Shown: positions 1 through 10,107, counted from the stretch's first letter. The stretch: 64,000 nt of DNA from Siphonodentalium dalli (GCA_032622095.1 CP136061.1:82994324-83058323), one strand, 5' to 3'. Translations and numbers: made by a program. Notes: generated by a model from the letters alone, not told the origin.

Positions 1-393
1 AAACAAGTCTGTAAACGTCTCCGGAATCATAACACTGAATGGGTTAATATTTGGTGTGGATGTTCCCTATGTGACTCACATTCAGATTTGTTCAAATTAG
101 TTTACTGGGTCAAATATTTGCGAAGCCAGGATCATATGTATTTTATGGATTATCAAATTCAGTTGTATAAGTCGTTTTTTAGCTCACCTGAGACGAAGTC
201 TCTGGTGGAGCTATATTCATCACTCCTCGTCCGCCTTCCGTCAATCCGTCCGTCCGTAAACAAGTCTGTAAACGTCTCCGGAATCATAACACTGAATGGG
301 TTAATATTTGGTGTGGATGTTCCCTATGTGACTCACATTCAGATTTGTTCAAATTAGTTTACTGGGTCAAATATTTGCGAAGCCAGGATCATA
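1..393. repeat. Partial tandem duplication (about 257-bp period) of a dispersed repeat
   Basis: Bases 1-136 recur almost exactly at 258-393 (both begin AAACAAGTCTGTAAACG and end at GAAGCCAGGATCATA). Diverged relatives of the inner part (TTTGGTGT...CAGATTTGTTCAAAT) occur at about 3005-3095 and 10660-10770, so this is one member of a dispersed family that was locally duplicated. The short open frame at 88-357 lies across the duplication and looks like a by-product, not a gene. Confidence 0.8.
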
Positions 394-858
394 ACTTTTC
401 CATCCATAGTATTTGAAAAAAAAAAAATTATAATAATTTTTATTCAGGTCATAAACATGAATACATGGTATATAACAAATGATTATAATGGTAGCTAAAA
501 TGTAGTGTCATCCACTTGTACTTATACTATAGCTATTCGTTTAGAAATTTCTTTATAAGTCGTGGGCTTTCCTCAGAATAAGAGAACAAAAGAGATAATA
601 TGGGTTTTATATTTTTATTATATGATTGTATGTTTTATATTTTTTTATTTTTTATTTTGGCAATTATGTTATCTTGTTTATTTATCATTGCAAATTTTTG
701 CTTTTTGCACCGTGAGCACTTTTTGTAAAAAGATTTTCTATTCTGTGCCATCTGTCACAGAAAAGTTGGTCTTTTTATGTTTGATCTTTTGATAATAAGC
801 TTGTAGTTTGAATAGCTTTATAGCTCGTAATCCATTCTAGTAGTCCATTGATACTTAG
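394..858. other. AT-rich stretch, nothing recognised
   Basis: AT-rich sequence with an A-run near 415-427 and T-rich segments. The open frame at 562-792 is low-complexity (F/Y/L-rich) and shows no domain. It may include the 3' untranslated end of the LINE that follows on the minus strand. Confidence 0.4.
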
Positions 859-2985
859 TTAAATTGCTCTCATTCTATTTGAATATATATATCTTTTGTA
901 TAAAAGTATACATATGCCTATTAAGTTGTCATCTACTTCATTTCCTGTAATAATGTCGGTTCCAAAAAAGATTTTTTCAGGGAGTATTTCAAAGGTTAGA
1001 TCACACCTATTATTCAATAACTGTTGAAAATTTAATAAAATTGATTTTGTCACTGGACATTCATCAACTAGATGTAGAATCGTTTCTCTTCCTGTATGGC
1101 AAAGAGGGCATATTACTGTTTCTGACAAATTACATTTGTAGAGCTTTGTGTTAGTATATAAAATGTTATGATTTATTTTAAACTGAAAAGACAATAGATC
1201 TGTGTCATTTGTAATTTTACTAGTTTTTGTGTAGTTTCTTTTCCATTCATCTATCGTGAACTTTATCTCTAATCTGTCTTCCCATTTGTTTTAGATATAT
1301 CTGTGGGTTTAGAGTATTGCTCTAAGAATATTGGATAGAAAGTCCTACAGGTCTTTTCAGATTTATTTAACATATCTATATTTTGTGTGGTCACGGTGCT
1401 AAGAGCCCGGTTTCTTCTAGCGTATTGCTTCCAGGAAGCTGGTAATGCTGCAAGTAACCCATTATAGGTGGTGAAGGGAGTTTTTATATCATATTTTTTA
1501 CAGAAACTCTCGTATTCCAGTAGCCCTGAGTTTTCTTCAATAAGATCGTTTAAAAAGTATATGCCTTTTTTAATCCATGTTTTATTAAAGAACATTTTTT
1601 GATTCACCAATATGTTTTGATTATAATATAGTGGTTCTTTTAATATCTCTTCTTCTGGGGTTATGGTAATATTTTTATCCAAACTGGACCATTCATTTAT
1701 CACATCCTTTCAGAATGGATTTAGTGTGTTACTCAACATCTTAAGCACTTCTTTATGAAGGTTCCATATTTTGTGGCCACCGAAAGTTTCTAGGTCATCT
1801 ACCAGTAATGTTTTCCAACCGGCTTCTGTCTGTGGGTCTAATTCTTTTTTAATCCAAGTCATCTTTAATGCTTTATAAAATGAGTCAATGTGGGGGAATT
1901 TTATTCCCCCATTTTCCCAGTTGTTTATCATTACATTTCTTTTAATTTTGTCTGTCTTTCCTGACCATAAAAATTTGAAAATAACTTTTTTTAATTTTTC
2001 AGTCCTCTTGAGAGGGTGAAGGTAGAACTGAGAAACATTGTGTTAACATAGGCAATGCCAGCGTCTTTACAACAGTTGTCTTACCATATAGGCTAAGGTT
2101 TCTGAATGACCAATCGTTTAACAAATTATCTATTTTGTGTATCTTTTTGTGATAGTTATTTTCTATATAATTCTCACTGAATAGATTATATTCAATTCCA
2201 AGGATTGTAATAGATTTGTTATGGTTCCATATTATTTTTTTATCCGTAATAATTTCCTCACCACAACCCCGTTTTGCACCTATCCATATGGCTTGTGTTT
2301 TGTTATAATTGATGTTTAGGCCTGAGATGGCTTCAAAAACTTCAAAAGTATTTAATGCTGTGTTGAGGGATTTCTGATCATCCTGGAGGAAGAGGTTTAA
2401 GTCATCTGCATATTGGGTTACAATGTATTTTGATCCTTTTATTTGTATACCTTTTATCTCTGGGTTAAATTTAATATTGGCACTAGTATTTCCGCGCGTA
2501 GGATAAAGAGGTAAGGTGATAGTGGGACGCCTTGTCTTACTCCTCTATTAATGTCGATTTTATTTGTTATATTCCCATTATTAATGACATAACTATATAT
2601 ATTGTTGTAGAAAGTTTTTACCCAGTTTCTCAATAAAGGGCCAAGTCCTACGAAAACTAAGCTTTTCTGAATAAAACTCCATTCCAACGAGTCAAATGCC
2701 TTTTCGAAGTCAAGAGTTGCAAGTATGCCCTGAATCTGATTTTTTTCACACTTCTCTATGAAGTCAAAGATGAGTCTAGTTGACTCTCCAATATAGCGCC
2801 CTGACATAAATCCAAGTTGTGAACTAAATGTAGATATAAGTTCTGGTAGGTACTTTTTTATGCGGTTAGCAATAACTGTTGATGCTATTTTAGCATCTAC
2901 ATTTAAAAGTGGAATCGGTCTCCAATTTTTCAAAAGGAGTTTATTTTTATTAGGTTTTCCATAGTAATTCTTAAGACGACTTCTT
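859..2985 (-). mobile_element. L1/Tx1-type LINE fragment (reverse transcriptase through C-terminal zinc knuckle), decayed
   Basis: Read on the minus strand this is the ORF2 C-terminal two-thirds of a non-LTR retrotransposon. It opens with the RT fingers motif KNWRPIPLLNVDAK (about 2935), then GILATLDFEKAFDSLEW, then RGVRQGVPLSPYLFIL. The catalytic YADD box (QYADDLN) lies at 2401-2412 but in a different frame from the upstream RT block, so there is a frameshift near 2480. Downstream pieces (WENGGIKFPH, about 1710-1931; then 1269-1703) and a CPLC...H...DEC zinc knuckle (859-1194) match the usual end of L1-like ORF2 proteins. No endonuclease domain is present, so the copy is 5'-truncated. Several frame breaks make it inactive. 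L1/Tx1 is chosen over CR1 because of the INRGVRQG...LSPYLFIL block and the terminal CPLC knuckle. Confidence 0.88.
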
Positions 2986-3164
2986 CTCTTGTAACATCGT
3001 GTCGAATGGGTTCATATTTGGTGTAAAGGGTCCTTGTGTTATTGGGTTTCAGATTTGTTCAAATGAGGTCACTGTGTCAAATGTGGGTGGAGCGAGTGAC
3101 ATAGCTCAAAAACAAAAATTGTTTAGATTGAATTCCTTTTAACGAAAAACATATATATATATGT
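2986..3164. repeat. Diverged copy of the dispersed repeat seen at 1-136
   Basis: TTCATATTTGGTGTAAAGGG...CAGATTTGTTCAAATGAGGTCACTG...GTCAAAT mirrors the core of 1-136. It lies between the LINE fragment and the Ngaro element and ends in an (AT)n tract (3151-3162) that borders the Ngaro terminus. Confidence 0.6.
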
Positions 3165-3567
3165 TTATGTGATCACTCAGATCCAAGTGACACTACCCCC
3201 ACCAGTGACAGCCCTGCCACTACTGCATGGAATATTTAAATGACAACACATGAGTGGGTTATGATCTCAGCTTTAATGAAATTATAAGCTTGTCCTGCAG
3301 ATAGCCCATACGCATGGAAAACCAATTAAGCAGAGCCTTCGCTCTGACGAGAAGCCGAAGCAGAGAACGCTGAAGAAATACTGCTGTACAGCGCAGGCAT
3401 GAGCATGGCCCGACGAGCTAAGGTACGATTCGGAGCCGGCGCCCAAGAATTGCTATGAGGCGCCCTAAGCAATAAGCACACACGGCCACCAGGGAGAAGC
3501 CCAACGAGTGCGACGCAGGAATGGCAGTAGAGACCACTGGACAGCCCAACTCCCTATGGCTAAGCAC
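3165..3567 (-). repeat. Ngaro B2 terminal repeat (403 bp)
   Basis: Nearly identical, base for base, to 3991-4393 (B1). Both begin TTATGTGATCACTCAGATCC on the plus strand and end CCCTATGGCTAAGCAC. Few differences are visible (for example AAGTGACAC versus AAGAGACAC), consistent with repeat copies equalised at reverse transcription. Confidence 0.93.
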
Positions 3568-3794
3568 CGTGGTATGGGCGGGCAACACCAAAGTTACCCC
3601 TGCAGGACGCACCAAAGCTGGATCAATGGCACTGATGACACAGCACCTGAAAGGGAAAACAAACAGCAGCAACGAGATGCAAATACCCAGGGCCCTAGGC
3701 CCAAAACAAAACAGGCATCACAGAACAATGAATATGGCGTGCCACTCGGGACGCCGAACAAAGCGGGGCATGGAGCTCCAAGGGGGGGGGGAGG
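3568..3794. other. Spacer between Ngaro A2 and B2 repeats
   Basis: GC-rich sequence between the two terminal repeats, ending in a G-run (3782-3791). I see no second copy of it. The open frames on both strands here are by-products of base composition. It may be the element's 3' untranslated region or an asymmetric part of the repeat. Confidence 0.5.
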
Positions 3795-3990
3795 GAGCGC
3801 GATGCGTATAATTCAAGAGTGAATTGCTTTCTCAGTTACCGGAAGGAGGCAGCATTCCGGGCGGATGTAAAATGCGGACTTTAAGTTCGGCCGATACGGA
3901 ACGGATCGTACCGAAAAACCGGAATGTCTGCCGGATGACAGGATCAAAGAACCACATAAATCACCTCGAACCTTATCGGCCCTGGGTGCA
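3795..3990 (-). repeat. Ngaro A2 repeat (196 bp)
   Basis: Matches A1 (9176-9255 joined to 9992-10107), from GAGCGCGATGCGTATAATTC to CGGCCCTGGGTGCA. It abuts B1 directly; the junction GGTGCA/TTATGTG is the expected joint of the circular intermediate for this element class. Confidence 0.93.
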
Positions 3991-4393
3991 TTATGTGATC
4001 ACTCAGATCCAAGAGACACTACCCCCACCAGTGACAGCCCTGCCACTACTGCATGGAATATTTAAATGACAACACATGAGTGGGTTATGATCTCAGCTTT
4101 AATGAAATTATAAGCTTGTCCTGCAGATAGCCCATACGCATGGAAAACCAATTAAGCAGAGCCTTCGCTCTGACGAGGAGCCGAAGCAGAGAACGCTGAA
4201 GAAATACTGCTGTACAGCGCAGGCATGAGCATGGCCCGACGAGCTAAGGTACGATTCGGAGCCGGCGCCCAAGAATTGCTATGAGGCGCCCTAAGCAATA
4301 AGCACACACGGCCACCAGGGAGAAGCCCAACGAGTGCGACGCAGGAATGGCAGTAGAGACCACTGGACAGCCCAACTCCCTATGGCTAAGCAC
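3991..4393 (-). repeat. Ngaro B1 repeat (403 bp)
   Basis: Direct copy of B2 (3165-3567). It lies just downstream of the coding region on the minus strand and abuts A2. Confidence 0.93.
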
Positions 4394-4668
4394 AGGCCTG
4401 GAATATTACACTCAGGCTACAGATCGAGAGCACTCTCAAATAAGCATAAGATGACTGCGCAGTCATAAACATACTAAGCTACTATTGATAAGCCACCCAT
4501 CAAAGTTACCAGACAGGTTATAACGCTATGGCGACACTACCACTACCACTAGCTGCAGGACCGCCATAGAGTGCGCAGCACTCCCCCAAACCAGGAGCTC
4601 CATGCCCAAATACATCAATGAAACAGTTAAACCACCGGGAAAACCATAGTGTCAGATGCCAGGAAGGT

Positions 4669-5310
4669 CTACAGGGCGCCCTGGAGACTATTCAGATAGA
4701 TATCGTTGCCGACGGGGGAGAGATGGATCCCATCTGAACGAAACATGCCCTTATCAGAAGCGCAAATGTCTGGGTGCTTGATGCCACGACCCCCGTGATG
4801 CAAGACGAAGCCCAACATGCGTTGGTTAAAGTCCCGGCGCTGGCGAGCACCAATACTCGGGCGATGGGCGTTGTGCCAATAGCGGCGCGGGAACACTTGT
4901 GACCAAATAAGGGTGCAGTCAGGCAAAGTTTCCTGCACATAAGAAAGTTCCCGCTTAACACTGGCACGCAAGTCACGGTACCCACCGGCTGTGATGTCGT
5001 TAGAGCCAAGCTGGATGATGATGTGGGTAGGATGCCGAGACTGCGGACAAGCGGCGAGCTCCCGGTCGAACGTGGCGTGGAAATCGCCCCAGAGCATCCC
5101 ACGAGTGCCGATCCATCTAACAGAAGCGCCGCGGCTGGACACCTGGAGATGTTGGCCAACAGGACGCCGCACAGCACGCTGGTGAGCCCAGTAGACGTGG
5201 GACGAACCCAAGACCCAGATAATGGCTACTGAAACGAGACTAAGCAGATGTTGAGTGGATGTATCGACGACAAACATCAGACCGCCAACGACCCCGGTGT
5301 TGGATGGCAT
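4669..5310 (-). CDS. SGNH/GDSL-type hydrolase of the Ngaro element
   Basis: A 213-residue frame from an ATG at 5310. SGNH-fold signatures are in the right order: nucleophile block LGSSHVYWA (residues about 34-42, serine in place of the classic GDS), IIQLGSNDITAGG (about 98-109, giving the oxyanion Gly and Asn), and DGIHLSPVGNDIY near the C-terminus (about 193-206, catalytic Asp and His). Such hydrolases are known as accessory proteins of some Ngaro retrotransposons; substrate and role are unresolved, and lipid or ester hydrolysis is inferred from fold only. The start overlaps the 3' end of the recombinase frame by about 70 bases in another frame, as expected for polycistronic element RNA. The frame also stays open upstream to 5751, but that part is an overlap with the recombinase. 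Confidence 0.85.
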   Translation of the reverse strand: MPSNTGVVGGLMFVVDTSTQHLLSLVSVAIIWVLGSSHVYWAHQRAVRRPVGQHLQVSSRGASVRWIGTRGMLWGDFHATFDRELAACPQSRHPTHIIIQLGSNDITAGGYRDLRASVKRELSYVQETLPDCTLIWSQVFPRRYWHNAHRPSIGARQRRDFNQRMLGFVLHHGGRGIKHPDICASDKGMFRSDGIHLSPVGNDIYLNSLQGAL

Positions 5311-6151
5311 GGTAAGGGGTGCCCAGATCCGCCAGATAGGTAGCACCACCCGAACGAAATGAATGCGGCGTGATATATTGTCGAGAGCCGGACGTACGCA
5401 AAGCCTGATGGAGCACGGCCCGAAACTGCGCGACTGTGAGCGGGGTCTGAGCCTGGTGAGAAAGGAACAGTCCCGACCGGGAGCCGCGAATGGCAAGAAA
5501 TGTGGTGGCCGCGCGCAGCGGGCAGATATGTGGATCAGTCGGCAGGCACGGAATGCGAATATGAGCGGGAGGACCACATTGGTTCGTTTTAGAATGCCGG
5601 AGCCAAACGTCAATGGCGGAGCCGCACAACGAGACATCGCGAAGAAATATAGCAAGTCCAAAGTCGGCCTTGGACACAGCGGCCAGTTCCCCCACGCGGA
5701 ACAGTCCAAAAAAGGCCATCGTAAAGGCAGACGTAAACAAAGCGACCTCATGGGGCGACGAGCATATGCGAGGAAGCACGCGGAGCAAGGTGCGCAGCAA
5801 AGGTATTGTCACTGGAGCAGGACGAGATGATGAAGGCGTCAAGCGACGGACCCCGGTCAATAGTTGGCGAATGAGGTAAGTCGAAGTGGGATCTCGCATA
5901 CCCCGGAGTCGATGCTGCCGACCGATGGCAGCCAGGTAGGTGGAAATGGTTGAAGCAGAATGCTGGGAGCGATGAAGCCCCGCGATAAACCCGACGATAG
6001 CGTGTTCCGGGAGCGGCCAGGAAACGGCCAAGCGATGCTGGTGTGCGAAATCGAGATAAGCCCGTATGGCGGTGCGATACGTGCGGTGAGTTTTTGGCGC
6101 CCGGGAGGAAGTCAAAAGCAGCGTTACATGTCGACGCAGGTCCACAGGCAC
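5240..6151 (-). CDS. Tyrosine recombinase of the Ngaro element
   Basis: About 300 residues. An N-terminal core-binding region (APKTHRTYRTAIRAYLDFA) is followed by a catalytic domain with the expected tyrosine-recombinase residues: first Arg in FFGLFRVGEL, a basic residue in HSKTNQCG, the HxxR box in HSFRSGGATY, and a C-terminal GRWRSDVCRRYIH giving the Trp/His position and the nucleophilic Tyr. The enzyme is expected to integrate the circular cDNA without a target duplication. Its 5' end overlaps the end of the RT-RNase H frame by 28 bases in another frame. The frame is uninterrupted, so the enzyme may be intact. The first codon is not fixed by the sequence; no strong ATG is evident at the very start. 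Confidence 0.92.
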   Translation of the reverse strand: MPVDLRRHVTLLLTSSRAPKTHRTYRTAIRAYLDFAHQHRLAVSWPLPEHAIVGFIAGLHRSQHSASTISTYLAAIGRQHRLRGMRDPTSTYLIRQLLTGVRRLTPSSSRPAPVTIPLLRTLLRVLPRICSSPHEVALFTSAFTMAFFGLFRVGELAAVSKADFGLAIFLRDVSLCGSAIDVWLRHSKTNQCGPPAHIRIPCLPTDPHICPLRAATTFLAIRGSRSGLFLSHQAQTPLTVAQFRAVLHQALRTSGSRQYITPHSFRSGGATYLADLGTPYHAIQHRGRWRSDVCRRYIHSTSA

Positions 6152-7932
6152 CTGGGAAATGGTGTTGGCGTTCGGGCGGCGGACGGCGCCAGTCGACGGA
6201 AACGTTTCATCTGGAAACGAGAGAGGCTGTCAGCGAGAGCATTATCACGAGACGCGATCCATGAAGCACGCAAGGAGATGTTGTGAGACAGGAGCAGCAG
6301 GACCAGCTGGCGCAACAGGGCCATGAGCGGCTTGCATTTGGAAGTTTGGACGTTGATGGCGCGGACCACGGTAATGTTATCACAGTGTAAATGGAGGCGA
6401 TGATTCCGGAGGCGACGCCACCAGACGCTGATGGCCACTAAGACTGGGAACATCTCGAGGACACCCATATTGCGGGTCAGGCCCAAAGCATGCCAAGGAA
6501 GGGGCCACTTGCCAAACGCCCAAAGGCCGTTGAAATAAGCGCCAAAGCCGCCGGACTGACCACCACAAGCGTCCGTGTGGAAATTGATGTCGGTATCATG
6601 GAGCCAGGTCGCAGAAGGGAAAAGGTAGATCCCATTGAATGACGTGAAGAACTGTAACCACGTGGCCAAATCGGCACGCATGCCAGAATTAATTCGGATT
6701 TTGTGATGCGGCTTAGAAAATCCCTGCAGGGCATCAATCAGGAGACGACAAAATGGGCGGCCCGGACGAACCGCCTTGCACGCAAATTGTAATGAGCCAA
6801 TGAGCGACTGTAGTTCACGGACCGAGATTTTACGGCAGCGCAAAGCCATAGAGATTTTGGACTGAATGGCTGTGAGCTTCTCAGCAGGGAGACGCACCGC
6901 GTTAGCCAACGTATCGAGTTCAAGACCAAGGTAGCAGAGCTTCGAGGTGGGCGAGACCGTTTTTTCATGAGCAATAGGTACGCCAAGATCAGAGCAAACG
7001 CGATGAAACATGTCAAGACTGTCTGATGCCTGGGACGTGGCTGGCGGACCACAGAACAGGAAGTCATCGCAGTAGTGCAAGATGTGTGGGTTGCCGGACC
7101 GCTGCTTAACAACCCATTCCAAAAATGTCGAGAATTTTTCAAAAGTTGCGCACGACACGCTGCAGCCGAAAGGTAAGCATTTGTCGAAATAATACATGTC
7201 GTCCAGTTTAAAACCAAGTTGATCGAAATCGCCCGGGTAGATGCGAAGATTACGATAAGCAGCCTCCAAATCACCGCGCGCGAGCAAAGTCCCGGCCCCA
7301 AGGGACTGGATGGTGGCAACAGCAGCGTCAAAACTGGTATATGTGACAGTAGTGAATTCGCGCGGAATATGATCATTGAGCGACTGGCCTGCCGGATAGG
7401 AGAGGTGATGGATGAGACGGAATGAGTCAGGTTCATGTTTAGGCACCAGTCCAAGCGGCGACACGCGGAGCGTTGGAATTGGACGAGCACAGAAAGGACC
7501 AGCAATGCGACCAAGGCGAACTTCCTTAAGGATCTTTTCCCGAACGACCTCGGGACGGTCACGAGCAGACTTGAGGTTCGGAGCGTCAGTTGGCATACGC
7601 GGGCCAGTATAATGGAGTGGAAAACCATGAGTAAAACCGAACCGGAGTTCCCGCGCGACTTGGTGGCGAGGGTACCTCCCAAGCCACCAACACAAATAGT
7701 CTAGATTAACGGCGGAAGGGGCGAGCTGGTAGACGCTGCTGGCGACCGCCGCGGGCTGAGCGGCGAAAGTCTTGTCCATGGGCAGCGGTTGCGGCATGAG
7801 GCTCTGAGCAGATGTTGCAGATGTGTCGAAAACGACAGTTTGGCCAGGAGCAGCGGCCGGCGTTGAATTCAAAACAGACGGGACTGGGACGGCCCGGACG
7901 CGTGGGGAAATTGTCCGCACGCCCGGAGGCAC
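6124..7932 (-). CDS. Reverse transcriptase-RNase H polyprotein of the Ngaro element
   Basis: About 600 residues, open throughout. RT motifs in order: RVSPLGLVPKHEPDSFRLIH, LARGDLEAAYRNL (first catalytic Asp), LPFGCSVSCATFEKF, and the catalytic HYCDDFLFCG, followed by the thumb-side LCYLGLELDT. RNase H follows with FHTDACGGQSGGFGAYF, LHCDNITVVRAINV and the closing SRDNALADSLSRFQM. This RT type, with a C/D-D box and adjacent RNase H, is typical of DIRS-order elements. The N-terminal 75 or so residues overlap the end of ORF1 (zinc finger region) in another frame, so the true start is probably internal or reached by frameshifting; a methionine in PQPLPMDKTF near 7780 is one candidate. Confidence 0.93.
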   Translation of the reverse strand: MPPGVRTISPRVRAVPVPSVLNSTPAAAPGQTVVFDTSATSAQSLMPQPLPMDKTFAAQPAAVASSVYQLAPSAVNLDYLCWWLGRYPRHQVARELRFGFTHGFPLHYTGPRMPTDAPNLKSARDRPEVVREKILKEVRLGRIAGPFCARPIPTLRVSPLGLVPKHEPDSFRLIHHLSYPAGQSLNDHIPREFTTVTYTSFDAAVATIQSLGAGTLLARGDLEAAYRNLRIYPGDFDQLGFKLDDMYYFDKCLPFGCSVSCATFEKFSTFLEWVVKQRSGNPHILHYCDDFLFCGPPATSQASDSLDMFHRVCSDLGVPIAHEKTVSPTSKLCYLGLELDTLANAVRLPAEKLTAIQSKISMALRCRKISVRELQSLIGSLQFACKAVRPGRPFCRLLIDALQGFSKPHHKIRINSGMRADLATWLQFFTSFNGIYLFPSATWLHDTDINFHTDACGGQSGGFGAYFNGLWAFGKWPLPWHALGLTRNMGVLEMFPVLVAISVWWRRLRNHRLHLHCDNITVVRAINVQTSKCKPLMALLRQLVLLLLSHNISLRASWIASRDNALADSLSRFQMKRFRRLAPSAARTPTPFPRCLWTCVDM

Positions 7933-8980
7933 GAACCGGAGGCGGAGTCGGCTGCGGAGGTTGCCGAACCTGGGGCGTCATGACCAGCAGCCAAATGTTA
8001 GGGTCGATGGTCTCCCAAGGAGTAGCTGTATTACCATCCCACTTCAACCGAAATTGGGTATCGTACACCTGCCAGGCAGATCCCCCACATTTAGCAGCCG
8101 CCCAACGAATGGTGCGCAGGTAACGCAAAAGGGGCTGGGCCGACGATTCAGGGTGAACGTCGAGGTATACCGAAATGAAAGTGAGAAAAGCATCGGTCCA
8201 CGAGTCAACAGACGTTATTGGAGCAGCATGCCCGCTTGGCGCAACACGGATTCGCCCGGAAGCAGAGACAACCAACTGATGGGGGTCAACGGTATGAATA
8301 GAGGCGGCAGGTTCCTACAGCTGATCCAAATTGATAAAATCGCCCCGGAAAATTTTGTCGCGAATAGATCGGGAAACATGAGAGCCATAGCCATCTGCCG
8401 CCGTAGGAATCGGCAAGGGGGCGTCCCAAGGGGAGACCAGCGAGGATGGAAAACTAAATAAGGCATTACCCGGATCAGTTCTGTCTCTTGCCGGAGCGTT
8501 CGGTCGGTGGATCACTTAAGCCACACGGGAATCCTCGCGGCGGCGGAGAGAAGTGGAGCTGTCATCAGAACTGCTGCGACGACGGGTCGACAAAGGAGAC
8601 GCTGATGGTGACCTGGATCCATAGCGCGGAAACTTGGGGCGCGGATAACCATCCTGTCGGCGACTAGCCTGGCGACGAGACTGACGACTGGGCTGACGAC
8701 GAGGCTGACGAACAGGATCGCGGCCACGAGAATGGGAAACCCGGCCACGGGAGGCGCGGCGTCCCCGTCCAGAGCCACGAGCAGGCCTGCCACGCGAATG
8801 CTGACCACGGCCGCGCACCCGTGAATCGGCCACAGATGACACACTGGCCGAACCCCGAGAAGAAGGCCCAACACGGTCACTGGAAGCAGGACCAGCACGA
8901 GACGAGCTGGCAGACGCATCCTGGCGACTGCTACGAGACGAACGGTCGCGGGCCCGACCGCGAGATCCCGTACGAACCAT
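7706..8980 (-). pseudogene. ORF1 (Gag-like) of the Ngaro element, broken by two in-frame stops
   Basis: One continuous frame from ATG at 8980 to 7706 carries two stop codons, TAA at 8516-8518 and TAG at 8315-8317. The N-terminal 154 residues are extremely Arg/Ser-rich (SRGRARDRSSRSSRQ and many RS/RG repeats), like an RNA-binding or SR-type tail. The middle has the conserved Gag-type block IRDKIFRGDFINLDQL and VDSWTDAFLTFISVYL. The C-terminus has a CCCH zinc finger (CFEFNAGRCSWPNCRFRHIC) and a second CxxC/H-rich tail. Role inferred: packaging of element RNA. Possibly the first stop separates two genuine proteins, but the second interrupts a conserved domain and is best read as damage. The 3' end overlaps the RT frame. 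Confidence 0.82.
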
Positions 8981-9175
8981 AAGAGAAATATGTGATTGCC
9001 ACCGAACGACAAACACAAACAGGGAAACACGTGCGCTACCCACGAAAATAGGTAACGCCGACGGAACAGGACGCAGACAGAACGCACAAGGAACAAGATG
9101 ATAGACGAATAAATGAAGGCTGGCGAAGAAACACGGTGACGGATGGAAACAGATAGGATTTGACGACACACAACC
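8981..9175 (-). other. 5' leader of the Ngaro element
   Basis: Sequence between A1 and the ORF1 start codon. The ORF1 frame stays open into it, but there is no motif; probably the untranslated leader. No promoter element was recognised. Confidence 0.45.
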
Positions 9176-10107
9176 GAGCGCGATGCGTATAATTCAAAAG
9201 TGAATTGCTTTCTCAGTTACCGGAAGGAGGCAGCATTCCGGGCGGATGTAAAATGGCAAGGACGCGGATCTTCGATTTTGAAGATCCCCCGAATATTGCC
9301 GAGCCGATTCGGGTATCTCCGGGGGATCTTCAACATCGGAGATCTGAGTATACTTCGCTGTTGTTTTTGTTGATGTTGACTGCAGTTGTGTATTTTATTT
9401 GATGTTATAATTTACATTTATTTGTGTACTCTGCGATTATACCGTATATGTAATAAAGACGAATTAACAATTAGTTAATTATTGAATGTCAATTAATCAT
9501 GAATGAAAATTGTTTTTTAATCATGCAGACGATATTTATATACGTCTAGAGTTTGACTTTGAACAGACACAGAACAGTCAGTTACGGTGGTGTAGAACGC
9601 CACCAGACGTTACGAAAAAGACTTTAAAAAAAAAAAATAAGCGCACAAAGTAAATAAAAAAATTGTTACTATTGAAAACCCCAATTCCAACATGCTATAC
9701 TCGTGTTCACTGCACTATCAATCGCTACCTATTTATACAGTGCTTAAATATGTACACATTTCACGCTTCGACTTGACTGTGATGTTTGTTCCTTCAATAC
9801 GGCGAAATTCATTTATGAAACTTGGCATGTATGGATTAGAGTTATGTCCCGTAGCTCGGGTGTTACAAATTGGGGATCTTTTGGAGTATGTGCAGAATAC
9901 ACCCAGACGTCAAACCGAGTAATGCCGAATATCTTTCGGTAGGAATCGGGGGATCTTCAAAATCGAAGATCAGATAAATTGCTGTAAAATGCGGACTTTA
10001 AGTTCGGCCGATACGGAACGGATCGTACCGAAAAACCGGAATGTCTGCCGGATGACAGGATCAAAGAACCACATAAATCACCTCGAACCTTATCGGCCCT
10101 GGGTGCA
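9176..10107 (-). repeat. Ngaro A1 repeat (196 bp) split by an insertion
   Basis: 9176-9255 plus 9992-10107 rebuilds a 196-bp sequence matching A2 (3795-3990). The interruption is the TIR element at 9256-9982 plus one copy of its 9-bp target duplication. The intact A2 serves as the empty-site reference. Confidence 0.92.
9256..9982. mobile_element. 727-bp TIR element with 9-bp target duplication (MULE-like, non-autonomous)
   Basis: Flanked by TGTAAAATG at 9247-9255 and 9983-9991; the A2 repeat has this site once. The ends align as inverted repeats: GCAA, then seven unmatched bases, then GATCTTCGATTTTGAAGATC and CCCCCGA. Each terminal repeat is itself a hairpin (GATCTTC...GAAGATC), and a further inverted copy (GGGGGATCTTCAACATCGG, about 9320) lies just inside the left end, so the left 80 bases can fold back. 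The interior is AT-rich with no transposase. A 9-bp duplication is typical of Mutator-like elements; family assignment is inference. Confidence 0.85.

Larger units (their letters stand above)
3165..10107 (-). mobile_element. Ngaro-type tyrosine-recombinase retrotransposon, nearly complete
   Basis: Read on the minus strand the element runs A1 repeat (10107 to 9176), ORF1/Gag-like, RT-RNase H, tyrosine recombinase, SGNH hydrolase, B1 repeat (4393-3991), A2 repeat (3990-3795), a short spacer, then B2 repeat (3567-3165). The A1...B1-A2...B2 split direct repeats, a YR instead of a DDE integrase, and the accessory SGNH hydrolase are the known hallmarks of Ngaro elements (DIRS order). Excluding a later 727-bp insertion plus its 9-bp target duplication in A1, it is about 6.2 kb. 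It is markedly more GC-rich than its surroundings, as expected of a recent arrival. No target-site duplication is evident, as expected for YR integration; AT repeats lie on both flanks. RT and YR frames are open; ORF1 has two in-frame stops. Confidence 0.92.

Noticed and set aside
3508-3822. Two overlapping plus-strand frames of about 100 codons
   Set aside because: Antisense to the Ngaro terminal repeats and spacer; composition-driven.
5363-8461. Many plus-strand frames of 60-212 codons
   Set aside because: Antisense shadows of the GC-rich Ngaro coding genes.
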